64,000 nt of DNA from Buttiauxella noackiae ATCC 51607 (GTDB lineage: Bacteria; Pseudomonadota; Gammaproteobacteria; Enterobacterales; Enterobacteriaceae): positions 1 to 64,000 of the forward strand of contig NZ_LXEO01000015.1 of NCBI RefSeq assembly GCF_001654865.1, given 5' to 3'. Each line of letters starts with the position of its first letter. The first letter of the stretch is position 1. This document shows, piece by piece, positions 1 to 8,825 of the stretch. A program made the position numbers and the translations under genes. A model generated the notes under the pieces. It was given only the letters and a program-made list of their open reading frames with translations. It was not told the origin of the DNA and ran no database searches.

Positions 1-27
1 GTATATCAGGACTAGTCAGTCATTAAA

Positions 28-849
28 ATGGGGCTACACAATATGCCGCCGCTGTTGCTGGCGGGTCTGCGCTTCCTGTTGGTTGCTTTTCCCGCGTTGC
101 TGTTTGTCGCGCGTCCTAAAATTCCCTTTCGCCTGCTTGCGGCTTACGGGCTGACTATCAGTTTCGGGCAGTTTGCGTTTCTGTTTAGCGCGATTAAGTT
201 TGGTATGCCCGCAGGGCTTGCTTCACTCGTACTTCAGGCGCAGGCATTTTTCACCATTATCCTCGGCGCGTTTGTGTTCCAGGAACGCCTGCAAGGCAAA
301 CAACTGGCGGGAATAACGCTTGCGGTGATCGGGGTGCTGGTGTTGATTGAGGGCAGTCTCGGTGGGCAGCATGTTGCATTGCTTGGTTTTATGTTGACGC
401 TGGCGGCGGCGCTTAGCTGGGCATGTGGGAATATCTTTAATAAGAAAATCATGCAGCTTGAGTCTCGTCCACCCATTATGTCTTTGGTGGTGTGGAGCGC
501 ATTAATCCCGGTACTGCCGTTCTTTGCCACCAGTTACCTGCTTGATGGCCCAGACGTGATGTGGCAAAGCCTGATTGCCATTGATATGACGACAATTTTG
601 TCGCTGATTTATTTGGCCTTTGTGGCGACGATTGTTGGTTACGGTATTTGGGGAAGTTTGCTGGGGCGCTATGAAACCTGGCGAGTTGCGCCATTGTCGT
701 TGCTGGTGCCCGTTGTGGGGATGGCGAGTGCCGCGTGGTTACTGGATGAAACACTGTCGTTAACGCAATTGGCCGGGGCGCTACTGATCATGGGCGGCTT
801 GTATATTAACGTCTTTGGTTTGCGGATTAGGCGGGCGATAGTCAGTTAA
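28..849 (+). CDS. eamA: EamA-type cysteine/metabolite exporter, 5' truncated
   Basis: DMT-superfamily inner-membrane exporter, known in E. coli to export cysteine and O-acetylserine. The 273 residues are almost entirely hydrophobic helices and match the E. coli protein from its residue 26 or so (MGLHNMPPLLLAGLRF) to near the C-terminus. Family members are about 295-300 residues with ten helices, so the first helix is missing. Reading upstream in frame gives isoleucine and lysine codons that fit the family, then a TAG at 13-15, and bases 1-18 do not fit. No ribosome-binding site precedes the ATG at 28. Either the gene is disrupted at this edge or the window begins at an assembly join. It faces the marBAR operon as in E. 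coli. Confidence 0.85.
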   Translation: MGLHNMPPLLLAGLRFLLVAFPALLFVARPKIPFRLLAAYGLTISFGQFAFLFSAIKFGMPAGLASLVLQAQAFFTIILGAFVFQERLQGKQLAGITLAVIGVLVLIEGSLGGQHVALLGFMLTLAAALSWACGNIFNKKIMQLESRPPIMSLVVWSALIPVLPFFATSYLLDGPDVMWQSLIAIDMTTILSLIYLAFVATIVGYGIWGSLLGRYETWRVAPLSLLVPVVGMASAAWLLDETLSLTQLAGALLIMGGLYINVFGLRIRRAIVS

Positions 850-854
850 TTTCT

Positions 855-886
855 TCTGGCGGGCTAACATAAGTGCGCCCGCCAGA
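855..886. terminator. Bidirectional terminator between eamA and marB
   Basis: A perfect 10-bp inverted repeat (TCTGGCGGGC at 855-864, GCCCGCCAGA at 877-886) with a 12-nt loop lies between the convergent eamA and marB genes. The T-run is weak on both sides. Confidence 0.6.
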
Positions 887-894
887 TGCGGAAA

Positions 895-1110
895 TTAGCG
901 CGTACTTTCGTGGTAGTAAGGCGTGCCCAACAACTCTGACTTATCACCAATTGTATCGCGGGACCTGCAATTGGTATTGTTGTCAGAAGGAGGGAGAATC
1001 ATCCCGCCGTGATTGCTTTGGGTGGCGTTAAAACTGCCGGGCTGTTCCGCCAGAGCGTTAGCGGAAGCCAGAATCAGTACCAGGCTTACAGCGCCGATAA
1101 AACGTTTCAT
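895..1110 (-). CDS. marB: MarB, small periplasmic protein of the mar operon
   Basis: 71 residues with an N-terminal signal peptide (about 1-21, ending ANALA) and the conserved C-terminal block DKSELLGTPYYHE, close to the DKSDALGVPYY of E. coli MarB. It is the last gene of marRAB, 48 nt after marA. In E. coli MarB lowers the rate of marA transcription by an unknown mechanism. The middle of the protein is poorly conserved, which is normal for this family. A single cysteine (CRSRD) lies in the mature part. Confidence 0.85.
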   Translation of the reverse strand: MKRFIGAVSLVLILASANALAEQPGSFNATQSNHGGMILPPSDNNTNCRSRDTIGDKSELLGTPYYHESTR

Positions 1111-1158
1111 AAATCCTCGGTGTCTGTTTTAACTAGACGGTTGCATAGCATTTAGTTT

Positions 1159-1533
1159 TTAATGATTTAGCGCGTGAATAAACTTTCCTTCGCCACCTGA
1201 ACACGCAACGCGGTATCTGTGAGGAGGCACAGAGAAGTAATTCTTGAACGTGCGGGTGAGTGTCTGTTGTGACTCAAACCCATAACGCTCTGCTAAATAG
1301 AGAATCGGCTCGTTGCTTTCTTTAAGCTTGAGGGCGATCTCGGTCAATTTGCGATTGCGGATGTATTGGCCTAATGAGTGGCCGGTCTCTTTTTTAAACA
1401 TCCTTTGCAGGTGCCACTTCGAGTAGCCAGAACGCTGTGAAACCTTCTCAAGTGACAAAGGGTTCTCCAGATTCTCTTCTATCCAGTCCAAAATGCTTTG
1501 AATGGTTATGGCATCATTGTTCCGTCTGGACAT
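1159..1533 (-). CDS. marA: MarA, AraC-family multiple-resistance activator
   Basis: 124 residues, essentially only the two helix-turn-helix motifs of a MarA/SoxS/Rob DNA-binding domain. Both recognition helices ([19 protein letters not shown] near 30-49 and [15 protein letters not shown] near 85-99) are almost identical to E. coli MarA. It activates efflux, porin-control and stress genes through marboxes, including its own operon. It lies 21 nt downstream of marR and is co-transcribed with it. The last 15 residues diverge from E. coli, outside the DNA-binding region. Confidence 0.95.
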   Translation of the reverse strand: MSRRNNDAITIQSILDWIEENLENPLSLEKVSQRSGYSKWHLQRMFKKETGHSLGQYIRNRKLTEIALKLKESNEPILYLAERYGFESQQTLTRTFKNYFSVPPHRYRVACSGGEGKFIHALNH

Positions 1534-1554
1534 CGTTTCACCTCTTTTCAGGTT

Positions 1555-1989
1555 TTACGGTAATACTTTTGTCAGCAGTTGATAAAGTGTGTCCACTTCT
1601 TCATCTGTCAGGTTTTTTGTTAACTCTTGATGCAGGTTTTGCCCCACAAGCTGGTGGCATTTTTCGCACAATGTTTTCCCTTCAGGCGTCAGCCGTACCA
1701 GCACACCGCGTTTGTCGTTTGGGTTGGGCAGGCGTTCAATCCATCCTTTTGATAGCAGGCGATCTAACATGCGCGTGAGCGCACCGAGATCTACCGACAA
1801 CGCTTTTTTCAGTTCCACTGGCTGCAAACACCCTTCGCAATAAATGCTGCAAAGCACCTTAAATTGCGTAGCGGTGATATCGAGAGGGGAAAGGTGATCG
1901 TTTAGCAGGCGATCCTTATGCTGGTTAACCATATGGATAAGGCGCCCCAAAGGAATGACTTCGTTAAACAGATCGTTAGTGCTTTTCAC
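1555..1989 (-). CDS. marR: MarR, repressor of the mar operon
   Basis: 144-residue winged-helix dimeric repressor, the same length as E. coli MarR and starting with GTG as in E. coli. The DNA-binding block VDLGALTRMLDRL and wing NPNDKRGVLV are conserved. It represses marRAB by binding two palindromes in marO and is released by phenolic ligands. Residue 80, a cysteine in E. coli, is serine here (RLLSKGW); cysteines 51, 54, 108 and 111 are kept. In E. coli, Cys80 has been proposed to form copper-induced inter-dimer disulfides, so that form of sensing may be altered or absent. Confidence 0.95.
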   Translation of the reverse strand: MKSTNDLFNEVIPLGRLIHMVNQHKDRLLNDHLSPLDITATQFKVLCSIYCEGCLQPVELKKALSVDLGALTRMLDRLLSKGWIERLPNPNDKRGVLVRLTPEGKTLCEKCHQLVGQNLHQELTKNLTDEEVDTLYQLLTKVLP

Positions 1990-1994
1990 TATGA

Positions 1995-2006
1995 TTGCCC
2001 AGGCAA
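1995..2006. promoter_or_regulatory. MarR operator, site II
   Basis: TTGCCCAGGCAA is a perfect 12-bp palindrome, with complement TTGCCTGGGCAA, the same core as the E. coli marO operators. It lies 6 nt upstream of the marR GTG, so MarR bound here would cover the translation start region. Confidence 0.85.
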
Positions 2007-2025
2007 GTATATTTAATCACGGTGG

Positions 2026-2054
2026 ATATTATTGCTTAGGCAATCATAAGTCAA
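2026..2054 (-). promoter_or_regulatory. marRAB promoter with MarR operator site I inside the spacer
   Basis: On the minus strand a -35 TTGACT (2049-2054) and -10 TAATAT (2026-2031) are separated by exactly 17 bp. The spacer contains the palindrome TTGCCTAAGCAA (2032-2043), the site I position known from E. coli marO. MarR binding here would block polymerase. Confidence 0.9.
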
Positions 2055-2069
2055 TGTGATGGTTCTGTG

Positions 2070-2089
2070 ATGACACGAATAGCTAAAAC
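2070..2089 (-). promoter_or_regulatory. marbox upstream of marRAB
   Basis: On the minus strand the 20 bp starting GTTTTAGC and ending GTGTCAT align with the E. coli mar marbox (GATTTAGC ... GTGGCAT) with about 15 identities. It lies just upstream of the -35 box, the place for MarA/SoxS/Rob autoactivation. Confidence 0.7.
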
Positions 2090-2188
2090 GGTTCAGATTT
2101 TAACATTGATACAAATCCGATAACGTAAACGCTGACGGTTGGCTGCTATACTCAGCCGCGCATAAAGCCACCGAATGAAGGGTAAAAG

Positions 2189-2860
2189 ATGATGGAATTG
2201 GTTAAGGCCATAGGGTTTGGGTTAGTGGTGCTACTGCCGCTGGCTAACCCATTGACTACTGTGGCATTGTTCCTCGGCCTTGCCGGAGATATGAACAAAA
2301 AAGCGCGTGATAAAACCGCGTTGATGGCGTCTGTCAACGTCTTCATCATCATGATGGTTGCGTATTACGCTGGGCAAGTTGTGATGAATACGTTCGGTAT
2401 TTCGATACCCGGTCTACGTATTGCGGGTGGTTTGATTGTTGCGTTTATTGGCTTCAGGATGCTATTCCCCCAACAAAAGGCACATGAGTCCCCTGAGGCG
2501 CACACGAAAGCTGAGGAACTGGAACAAGAGCCGGATACTAATATCGCGTTTGTGCCGCTTGCGATGCCCAGCACTGCAGGTCCTGGTACGATTGCGATGA
2601 TTATCAGTTCATCATCAACAATCGAACACGGTGTCAATTTCTCCAACTGGGTTGTTCTGGTGGCTCCGCCGCTTATTTTTGCGCTGGTAGGCGTAATTTT
2701 ATGGGGTAGTTTGCGCAGTTCTGGTGCGATTATGCGTCTGGTTGGCAAGAGCGGTATTGAGGCAATTTCCCGTCTGATGGGCTTCTTGCTGGTTTGTATG
2801 GGCGTGCAATTTATTATTAACGGCGTACTGGAAATTATTACCCACTTCCCGGCGCAGTAA
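2189..2860 (+). CDS. marC: MarC family inner-membrane protein
   Basis: 223 residues, UPF0056/MarC family, with six predicted membrane helices. It is divergent from marRAB, and despite the name it has no proven role in multiple resistance. Conserved blocks include [17 protein letters not shown] near the N-terminus, [20 protein letters not shown] near 77-96 and the central [15 protein letters not shown]. Two consecutive ATGs (2189 and 2192) lie 6 and 9 nt after GAAGGG (2177-2182), so either may be used. A TATACT at 2147-2152 is a possible -10. Confidence 0.95.
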   Translation: MMELVKAIGFGLVVLLPLANPLTTVALFLGLAGDMNKKARDKTALMASVNVFIIMMVAYYAGQVVMNTFGISIPGLRIAGGLIVAFIGFRMLFPQQKAHESPEAHTKAEELEQEPDTNIAFVPLAMPSTAGPGTIAMIISSSSTIEHGVNFSNWVVLVAPPLIFALVGVILWGSLRSSGAIMRLVGKSGIEAISRLMGFLLVCMGVQFIINGVLEIITHFPAQ

Positions 2861-2867
2861 GTTTAAT

Positions 2868-2896
2868 AAGGGCCACGGTTTCAGACCGTAGCCCTT
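2868..2896. terminator. Bidirectional terminator between marC and sotB
   Basis: A 12-bp stem (2868-2879 with 2885-2896, one G-T pair) and a 5-nt loop lie between the convergent marC and sotB genes. Outer AAGGG/CCCTT gives short A/T tracts on both strands. Confidence 0.75.
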
Positions 2897-2903
2897 AGCT
2901 TGC

Positions 2904-4097
2904 TTATTGGCTTTGCTGCTCTTCAAGCGACACGGGCCAGCGACGGAATATCAACACCGACCAGATAAGCGCCGCCAGTGCCGGAACTGCACCTACCAAC
3001 CCGATACTCGACATATCAAAATGCAGGCTGACCTGATTTCCGACCAAAGCGCCCGCACCAATCCCAAGGTTAAAAATTCCTGAGAAGAGCGCCATCGAGA
3101 CGTCGGTTGCATCCGGAGCCAGCGCCAGTACTTTTACCTGCATACCCAACGTAAGAATCATAATTGCGATGCCCCAGAACAGGCTTAATATCGTCAGGTT
3201 TACTGTGCTTTGTGCTGCAGGCAAGAGCAATGCGAGGCAGAGAACTAACAAACCGATAGAGCCGCTAACCAGCGTTGATGAATGGCGGTTGCCCAACTTG
3301 CCAAACAACACGCTACCAATAATCCCTGCGCCACCAAGAACCAGCAACAGGAAGGTGGCCACGTTGGCGCTCAGTCCTGCCACGGTTTGTACAAACGGCT
3401 CAATGTAGCTATAAGCGGTGTAATGCGCGGTTACGACTACGGCTACCAGCACATACAGACTCACTAACGCCGGGCGTTTGAATAGCAGCGGCAAACTTTT
3501 CAGTGACCCGGAATGCTCACTTGGTAATTTCGGCAGCAGCTTGATGACGCAAAAGAGTGTCAGGGCGGCTATTACGCCGATGGCGAAGAAGGTTGTTCGC
3601 CAGCCGAAATACTGGCCGACGACACGCCCAAGCGGCAAACCTAAAACCATTGCCAGCGCAGTGCCTGTTGCAATCAAACTCAATGCCTGGGCTTTTTTGC
3701 CCGCAGGTGCCATACGTATGGCCAATGATGCCGTTATCGACCAGAAAATTGCGTGAGCGAACGCGATACCAATGCGGCTTATTACCAGCACAGTAAAGTT
3801 CCAGGACAGGAATGACAGCACATGGCTTGCGATAAACAAGGTAAAGATGCCAATCAACAGCCGTTTACGCTCAACCTGACTGGTCAATAACATAAATGGC
3901 AGAGACATCAGGGCAACGACCCATGCGTAGATAGTCAGCATGATTCCGACTTCCGCAGTTTGCATACCAAAACTACTGGCGATATCGGAAAGCAAACCAA
4001 CGGGAACAAATTCGGTGGTATTAAAAATGAAGGCTGCAACCGCGAGTGTTACGACGCGTAACCATGCCGTTTTGCGTGAGACATTACTTATTGTCAT
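2904..4097 (-). CDS. sotB: SotB, MFS sugar efflux transporter
   Basis: 397-residue major facilitator protein with 12 helices. The N-terminus ([19 protein letters not shown] near 17-35) is characteristic of the SotB/YdeA arabinose-IPTG exporters, and length equals the E. coli protein (396). It exports L-arabinose and related sugars across the inner membrane, protecting against sugar overload. The neighbourhood with marC is the same as in E. coli. No strong ribosome-binding site precedes the ATG. Confidence 0.92.
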   Translation of the reverse strand: MTISNVSRKTAWLRVVTLAVAAFIFNTTEFVPVGLLSDIASSFGMQTAEVGIMLTIYAWVVALMSLPFMLLTSQVERKRLLIGIFTLFIASHVLSFLSWNFTVLVISRIGIAFAHAIFWSITASLAIRMAPAGKKAQALSLIATGTALAMVLGLPLGRVVGQYFGWRTTFFAIGVIAALTLFCVIKLLPKLPSEHSGSLKSLPLLFKRPALVSLYVLVAVVVTAHYTAYSYIEPFVQTVAGLSANVATFLLLVLGGAGIIGSVLFGKLGNRHSSTLVSGSIGLLVLCLALLLPAAQSTVNLTILSLFWGIAIMILTLGMQVKVLALAPDATDVSMALFSGIFNLGIGAGALVGNQVSLHFDMSSIGLVGAVPALAALIWSVLIFRRWPVSLEEQQSQ

Positions 4098-4262
4098 AGA
4101 TTGGTTTCGCGCTGATAAATGAACTGTTAGGTGAGGAGGTGATCATAAAACCATCGATCCAGCCATACAACCCATTTTGTGATTTAAGTCTCATTTAATT
4201 GTGCTGATAATTCTGGCTCTCATGGCATGGTATGTAAGTGGAATATGTGGTGGAGAAAAGCG

Positions 4263-5081
4263 ATGCAGCAAATTGATTTTTATATGGTAGATGCCTTTAC
4301 TGAAACCACTTTTGGCGGCAATGCGGCAGCGGTGTGTCCGCTTACGGAGTGGCTGCCTGACGAAACGCTGCTGGCTATGGCTCGTCAGCATAACCAGTCA
4401 GAAACAGCATTTTTTATTCACACTGATGATGGTTTTGAATTGCGCTGGTTCACCACGCAGGGGGAAATTAATCTGTGTGGCCACGCAACGCTTGCAACAG
4501 CGCATGTGATTTTTGAGTCTCTGAGTTACCCGGAGGCCACCATCCACTTTGCTACACGCTTTGTTGGTCCACTGACAGTCACGCGGAATGGCGACTGGTT
4601 GACGCTGGATTTCCCGGCAACCAGCAGCGAGCCTGTTGAGCCGCCACAATTACTTCTCGATTGTCTGGGGATTAGCGACTATCAGGAAGTCAGACTTGGG
4701 CGCACATATACCGTGGTGCTCGAGAATCAGCAGCAGGTTGAAGCGGTAAGGCCGGATATTCAACTGATGCTCAAGCTCAACCAAAAGGTCTGCATCACGG
4801 CTCCTGCCGAAATTGAAGGTTACGATTTTGTCAGCCGTTTCTTCTCACCTGCTGCGGCAATTACCGAAGATCCGGTTACCGGTTCAACCCACACCATGTT
4901 GATTCCTTACTGGGCGCAACGGCTAGGCAAAACACAGATGTTGGCTCGCCAGGTTTCCAGCCGTGGAGGCGATATTCGCTGCCAACTGGTCGGTGATAGG
5001 GTGCTGATGTCGGGCCAGGCGGTAACTTACCTGGTTGGTAAAGTATTATTGCGTCGCCCGGCCGCACAGCCCAACGTGTGA
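4263..5081 (+). CDS. PhzF-family isomerase-like protein, copy 1
   Basis: 272 residues. The start at 4263 is preferred because GGAG at 4252-4255 is 7 nt upstream and because the paralogue next door starts with the same MQQIDFYMVDAF; a longer in-frame start exists at 4227. The PhzF/diaminopimelate-epimerase fold is shown by GGNAAAVCPL near 18-27, HNQSETAFF with the glutamate that is catalytic in PhzF near 47, the ICGHAT-like block LCGHATLA near 74, and EDPVTGSTHTMLIPYW near the C-terminus. The substrate is unknown; most enterobacterial relatives such as YddE have no assigned reaction. It is the first of a tandem pair. Confidence 0.85.
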   Translation: MQQIDFYMVDAFTETTFGGNAAAVCPLTEWLPDETLLAMARQHNQSETAFFIHTDDGFELRWFTTQGEINLCGHATLATAHVIFESLSYPEATIHFATRFVGPLTVTRNGDWLTLDFPATSSEPVEPPQLLLDCLGISDYQEVRLGRTYTVVLENQQQVEAVRPDIQLMLKLNQKVCITAPAEIEGYDFVSRFFSPAAAITEDPVTGSTHTMLIPYWAQRLGKTQMLARQVSSRGGDIRCQLVGDRVLMSGQAVTYLVGKVLLRRPAAQPNV

Positions 5082-5162
5082 TTTAACGCGCTTTTAACTG
5101 TACTGGTCGTCATTGTTTTTATGAAATGGTAAGTGCCATTGAGTTACCCGGGAGAAGAGGCT

Positions 5163-5957
5163 ATGCAACAAATTGATTTTTATATGGTAGATGCGTTTAG
5201 CGATACCACTTTTGGCGGCAATGCGGCAGCAGTATGCCCGCTTACGGAATGGATGCCTGACGAAACTCTGCTGGCTATGGCTCGCCAACATAATCAATCC
5301 GAAACGGCATTTTTTATTACCACCGATAGCGGTTACGAATTACGTTGGTTCACTACGCAGGGGGAAATTAATCTCTGTGGCCATGCAACCCTTGCAGCAG
5401 CACATGTGATTTTCGAATATCTCAATTACCCGGAAACCACGATTCACTTCGATACGCGCTTTGTTGGTCCATTGTCGGTGACACGTAACGGGGATTGGTT
5501 GACGCTTGATTTCCCTGCCTGGGAATCAGAACCCGTTATGCCGCTTCCATTGCTTCTGGAAACGTTAGGTATTACGCAATGCAAAGAAGTGCGTGTTGCG
5601 CGGGATTACATGGTTGTGCTGGAAACTCAGCAACAGGTAGAAGCTGTTTGCCCAAATATCAATGCGATGATACCGCTTGGAAAAATGGTCTGTATTACCG
5701 CACCGGGCGACGGCGAGTATGATTTTGTCAGTCGTTTTTTCTGCCCGGGAGAATCTGTACCCGAAGATCCTGTTACCGGGTCAACACATAGCATGCTGAT
5801 TCCTTACTGGGCGGACCGCTTAGGTAAAACGCAAATGCTTGCTCGCCAGGTTTCCAGTCGTGGTGGTGATTTGCGTTGCCAACTTGTCGGCAATAGAGTG
5901 CTGATTGCGGGAAAAGCCGCAACCTATTTGATTGGTAAGGTATTCCTGCGTAGCTGA
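5163..5957 (+). CDS. PhzF-family isomerase-like protein, copy 2
   Basis: 264 residues, start at 5163 after GGGAGAAGAGG; the N-terminal MQQIDFYMVDAF is identical to copy 1. The same key elements are present (GGNAAAVCPL, SETAFF, LCGHATLA, EDPVTGSTHSMLIPYW). By eye about three quarters of positions match copy 1, with divergence concentrated in the middle (about 115-195) and at the C-terminus, where copy 1 is 8 residues longer. The 81-nt gap between the copies also resembles the leader of copy 1, so the duplication unit included the upstream region. The pair may have different substrates. Function unknown. Confidence 0.85.
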   Translation: MQQIDFYMVDAFSDTTFGGNAAAVCPLTEWMPDETLLAMARQHNQSETAFFITTDSGYELRWFTTQGEINLCGHATLAAAHVIFEYLNYPETTIHFDTRFVGPLSVTRNGDWLTLDFPAWESEPVMPLPLLLETLGITQCKEVRVARDYMVVLETQQQVEAVCPNINAMIPLGKMVCITAPGDGEYDFVSRFFCPGESVPEDPVTGSTHSMLIPYWADRLGKTQMLARQVSSRGGDLRCQLVGNRVLIAGKAATYLIGKVFLRS

Positions 5958-6084
5958 GTTGTTTCCCCATAAAGCGATATATGAGGGTTAGAGCTGTTAG
6001 TTAAGTATGTGCGGGATGCCTCAGCGACGATAGTGATGAACATTAATCATCTGGCGGAAGGTAACGGCTGTGGCGGTGGTCTGA

Positions 6085-6120
6085 TATAATGGCGGGCGTA
6101 AAATACCCGCCAATCAGGAG
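6085..6120 (+). promoter_or_regulatory. glsB promoter -10 and leader hairpin
   Basis: A perfect -10 TATAAT (6085-6090) is followed at once by a GGCGGG/CCCGCC hairpin (6091-6096, 6106-6111) and then by the AGGAG ribosome-binding site (6116-6120). No convincing -35 is seen. The mRNA would start inside or next to the hairpin, which may protect the 5' end or affect ribosome access. Confidence 0.5.
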
Positions 6121-6126
6121 TTTGCA

Positions 6127-7053
6127 GTGCCAGGTCCGTTAGATAATCAATTACTGGAAGATATTCTTACTCAGGTACGGCCATTAATTGGTCGCGGTAA
6201 AGTAGCGGATTACATTCCTGCTCTGGCGGAAATTCCAGGTGACAAGCTGGGGATTGCTGTTTGCACCGTTGAAGGTGAGGTATTTAGTGCAGGCGATGCG
6301 ACCGAGCGTTTCTCCATTCAGTCGATCTCTAAAGTACTGAGTCTGGCGTTGGCAATGGCGCGTTATGACGAGCATGAAATCTGGCAACGCGTGGGTAAAG
6401 AACCATCAGGGCAGCCGTTCAATTCTTTACTCCAGTTGGAGCTTGAACAAGGTAAACCCCGTAACCCGTTTATTAATGCTGGCGCGTTAGTGGTGTGCGA
6501 TATGCTGCAAACTCGCCTTAGCGCACCGAGGCAACGTATGCTGGAAGTGGTGCGTGTGCTTGCGGAACAACCGGACCTTGCTTATGACGCCCGCGTGGCG
6601 AAATCTGAGTTTGAACATTCGGCACGTAATGCGGCTATTGCCTGGCTTATGAAATCATTCGGCAATTTCGACAATGACGTTATTACCGTCCTGCAAAATT
6701 ACTTCCACTACTGCGCGTTGAAGATGAGTTGTACTGAGTTGGCGAAAACGTTCCTGTTTTTGGCAAACCAGGGGCGCGCATTGCATCTTGCTGATCCCGT
6801 TATTACAGCTCAACAAGCCCGGCAGATTAATGCATTGATGGTCACCAGCGGAATGTATGATGGCGCCGGTGAATTTGCCTATCGTGTCGGAATGCCGGGT
6901 AAATCGGGCGTTGGCGGTGGAATCATTGCCGTTGTGCCCCACGAGATGTCGATTGCTGTCTGGTGCCCGGAATTGGATGCTTCGGGGAACTCGCTCGCGG
7001 GAACGGCAGCACTTGAGATTCTGGCGCAGCGAATAGGCCGCTCAATCTTCTAA
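6127..7053 (+). CDS. glsB: Glutaminase B
   Basis: 308 residues, exactly the length of E. coli GlsB (YneH). It hydrolyses glutamine to glutamate and ammonia in the cytoplasm. The serine-lysine catalytic motif of the beta-lactamase-like fold is visible as SIQSISKV near 63-70; other conserved blocks are [15 protein letters not shown] near 115-129, [15 protein letters not shown] and the C-terminal GKSGVGGGI. Translation starts at GTG 6127, 6 nt after AGGAG. It replaces the glsB-yneG-dgcF order of E. coli with yneG absent. Confidence 0.95.
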   Translation: MPGPLDNQLLEDILTQVRPLIGRGKVADYIPALAEIPGDKLGIAVCTVEGEVFSAGDATERFSIQSISKVLSLALAMARYDEHEIWQRVGKEPSGQPFNSLLQLELEQGKPRNPFINAGALVVCDMLQTRLSAPRQRMLEVVRVLAEQPDLAYDARVAKSEFEHSARNAAIAWLMKSFGNFDNDVITVLQNYFHYCALKMSCTELAKTFLFLANQGRALHLADPVITAQQARQINALMVTSGMYDGAGEFAYRVGMPGKSGVGGGIIAVVPHEMSIAVWCPELDASGNSLAGTAALEILAQRIGRSIF

Positions 7054-7224
7054 GATTTTCGTAAGCAAGGCATATTAGAGCCTGATAGTTCAGGCATATG
7101 AGCTTTATCTCGTTGCCCGCAGGTTGTACCAGATAAAATCTGCTAAGCTAAAATTTATTTTTTGCACTCATCTCGCAGTATGATTTTATTAAGCAGTGCA
7201 TGCATAAATATGAGTTAAAATAGC

Positions 7225-8670
7225 ATGTCTAACCAAATTGAGTTTGTGTGTTTTTCGCCTGAAAAACGGCTGGCTAACGCGATAAATATATTTGTCATCA
7301 CTACATTGTTTTACTTTTTTGGGGCCTCACTTCGCCTGATTGATGAGCTGTCTCTGTTCTGGCCGCTGAATGCCGTGCTGGCTGCGGTGTTTGTACGCAA
7401 CCCGTTCCTGAATCGTCCTGTATATTATTTCCTCTGTTATAGCGCTATGGTGATTTATGACGCCTTTACCACGCATTGGGGTTGGCAGTCAGCAATAATA
7501 AATCTCTCCAATATGGTGTTTATTATCATTGTAGCCCTGCTATTACTCCGTTATTCCCGGGATGAAAATGAAAATAATTGGGCAATTAATGCCTTTAAAA
7601 TTTTCTATTTTTGTCTTATCGGTGCGGTGCTCAGTTCTTTATTAGGATCGTTAGGTTCCCTTGGCCCTTCATCAGACTATCGTCAGTTTCTTCCTTTGTT
7701 TGCCGATTGGTTTAGTGAGCAATTTTCTACCGGGGTCCTGATGATGCCATTTCTGCTGATGGCTAAATGGCCACAGTGGGGCAAGATGCCTGCTTTTCAT
7801 TTTTCAAAACTGTACCCGTTGCTGGGGGTTATCATTTCGGTGATTGCCTCGGTGGTAATTGGTGGTGCAGGGAGCCTGGCGTTCCCGCTGCCAGCCCTTA
7901 TCTGGTGCGCAATTCGCTACCCATTGCCGATTACCGCGTTGATTACACTTTTAACTGGCGGTATGGAGATTGTTCTGGTCGCCAATTCAATAGTGGTGAT
8001 TCATCATAGCCAGCCGCTGGTGGTGAATGAGATGTTCTCTGCACGCCTGGGTATTGCCACTATGGCGATTTGCCCGCTGATTGTGTCGGTGAGTGTAGAT
8101 GCCATTAACCGCCTGATTAAACAGACCTCACTGCGTGCCGATTATGACTATCTTACCGGTGTGCATTCTCGTTCAGGTCTTTATGAAGCGCTGAAAATTA
8201 CCGCTCCGTTAATGCATAAACCAGGACAAAAGTTGTGTGTGATGCTGCTGGATATCGATTATTTCAAACGCATTAACGACAACTATGGCCATGAATGCGG
8301 AGATGTCGTGCTACGTGCTTTTGCTGCGCAACTCAGAAAAGCGGTGGGTGAAGAGGGGCTGGTGGCACGTCTGGGCGGGGAGGAGTTTGTGGTGGCTTGT
8401 AGCACCAATTCCGAAGATGAAGGATATAAGATTGCGGAGAAGATTCGCCAGAGTATAGAACTCACGGCGTTTCGTTATCAGCAACAAACATTGTTTATCA
8501 CCGTCAGCATTGGCCTTGCTGCCACCACACCAGAAAAACAGTCATTGCTTGATGCGTTTAACGCGCTGCTGGCCGAAGCCGATAAGTATCTCTATCTGTC
8601 AAAGCGCAGCGGTCGTAACCAGGTCAGTACTTCGCTCATAAATCAGGAAGATATAGCAGCGTCTGTTTAG
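7225..8670 (+). CDS. dgcF: Membrane diguanylate cyclase, MASE1-GGDEF
   Basis: 481 residues. About eight N-terminal helices form a MASE1-type sensor (residues about 15-290, with LFWPLNAVLAA), followed by a GGDEF domain from about 310. Catalytic motif GGEEF is intact near 383-387 and the substrate block LLDIDYFKRINDNYGHECGD near 345 is complete, so c-di-GMP synthesis is expected. The inhibitory RxxD site five residues before GGEEF is missing (GEEG), so product feedback through this site is unlikely. Position between glsB and uxaB matches E. coli dgcF (yneF). The ligand of the MASE1 domain is unknown. Confidence 0.85.
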   Translation: MSNQIEFVCFSPEKRLANAINIFVITTLFYFFGASLRLIDELSLFWPLNAVLAAVFVRNPFLNRPVYYFLCYSAMVIYDAFTTHWGWQSAIINLSNMVFIIIVALLLLRYSRDENENNWAINAFKIFYFCLIGAVLSSLLGSLGSLGPSSDYRQFLPLFADWFSEQFSTGVLMMPFLLMAKWPQWGKMPAFHFSKLYPLLGVIISVIASVVIGGAGSLAFPLPALIWCAIRYPLPITALITLLTGGMEIVLVANSIVVIHHSQPLVVNEMFSARLGIATMAICPLIVSVSVDAINRLIKQTSLRADYDYLTGVHSRSGLYEALKITAPLMHKPGQKLCVMLLDIDYFKRINDNYGHECGDVVLRAFAAQLRKAVGEEGLVARLGGEEFVVACSTNSEDEGYKIAEKIRQSIELTAFRYQQQTLFITVSIGLAATTPEKQSLLDAFNALLAEADKYLYLSKRSGRNQVSTSLINQEDIAASV

Positions 8671-8825
8671 ATAGCGCCTTGTTATTCAGATTTATATACA
8701 TATTCTGAGAAATGCCCAAGCCAGAGTTTTTATTAGGCCGTTGTAAAAGCGTATAGGTTCCAGCGAATAAACTTTGCAAGAGGAATTCACCTTGAGTGAA
8801 GCAAAGTATATCGCCTGGAGGCAAA

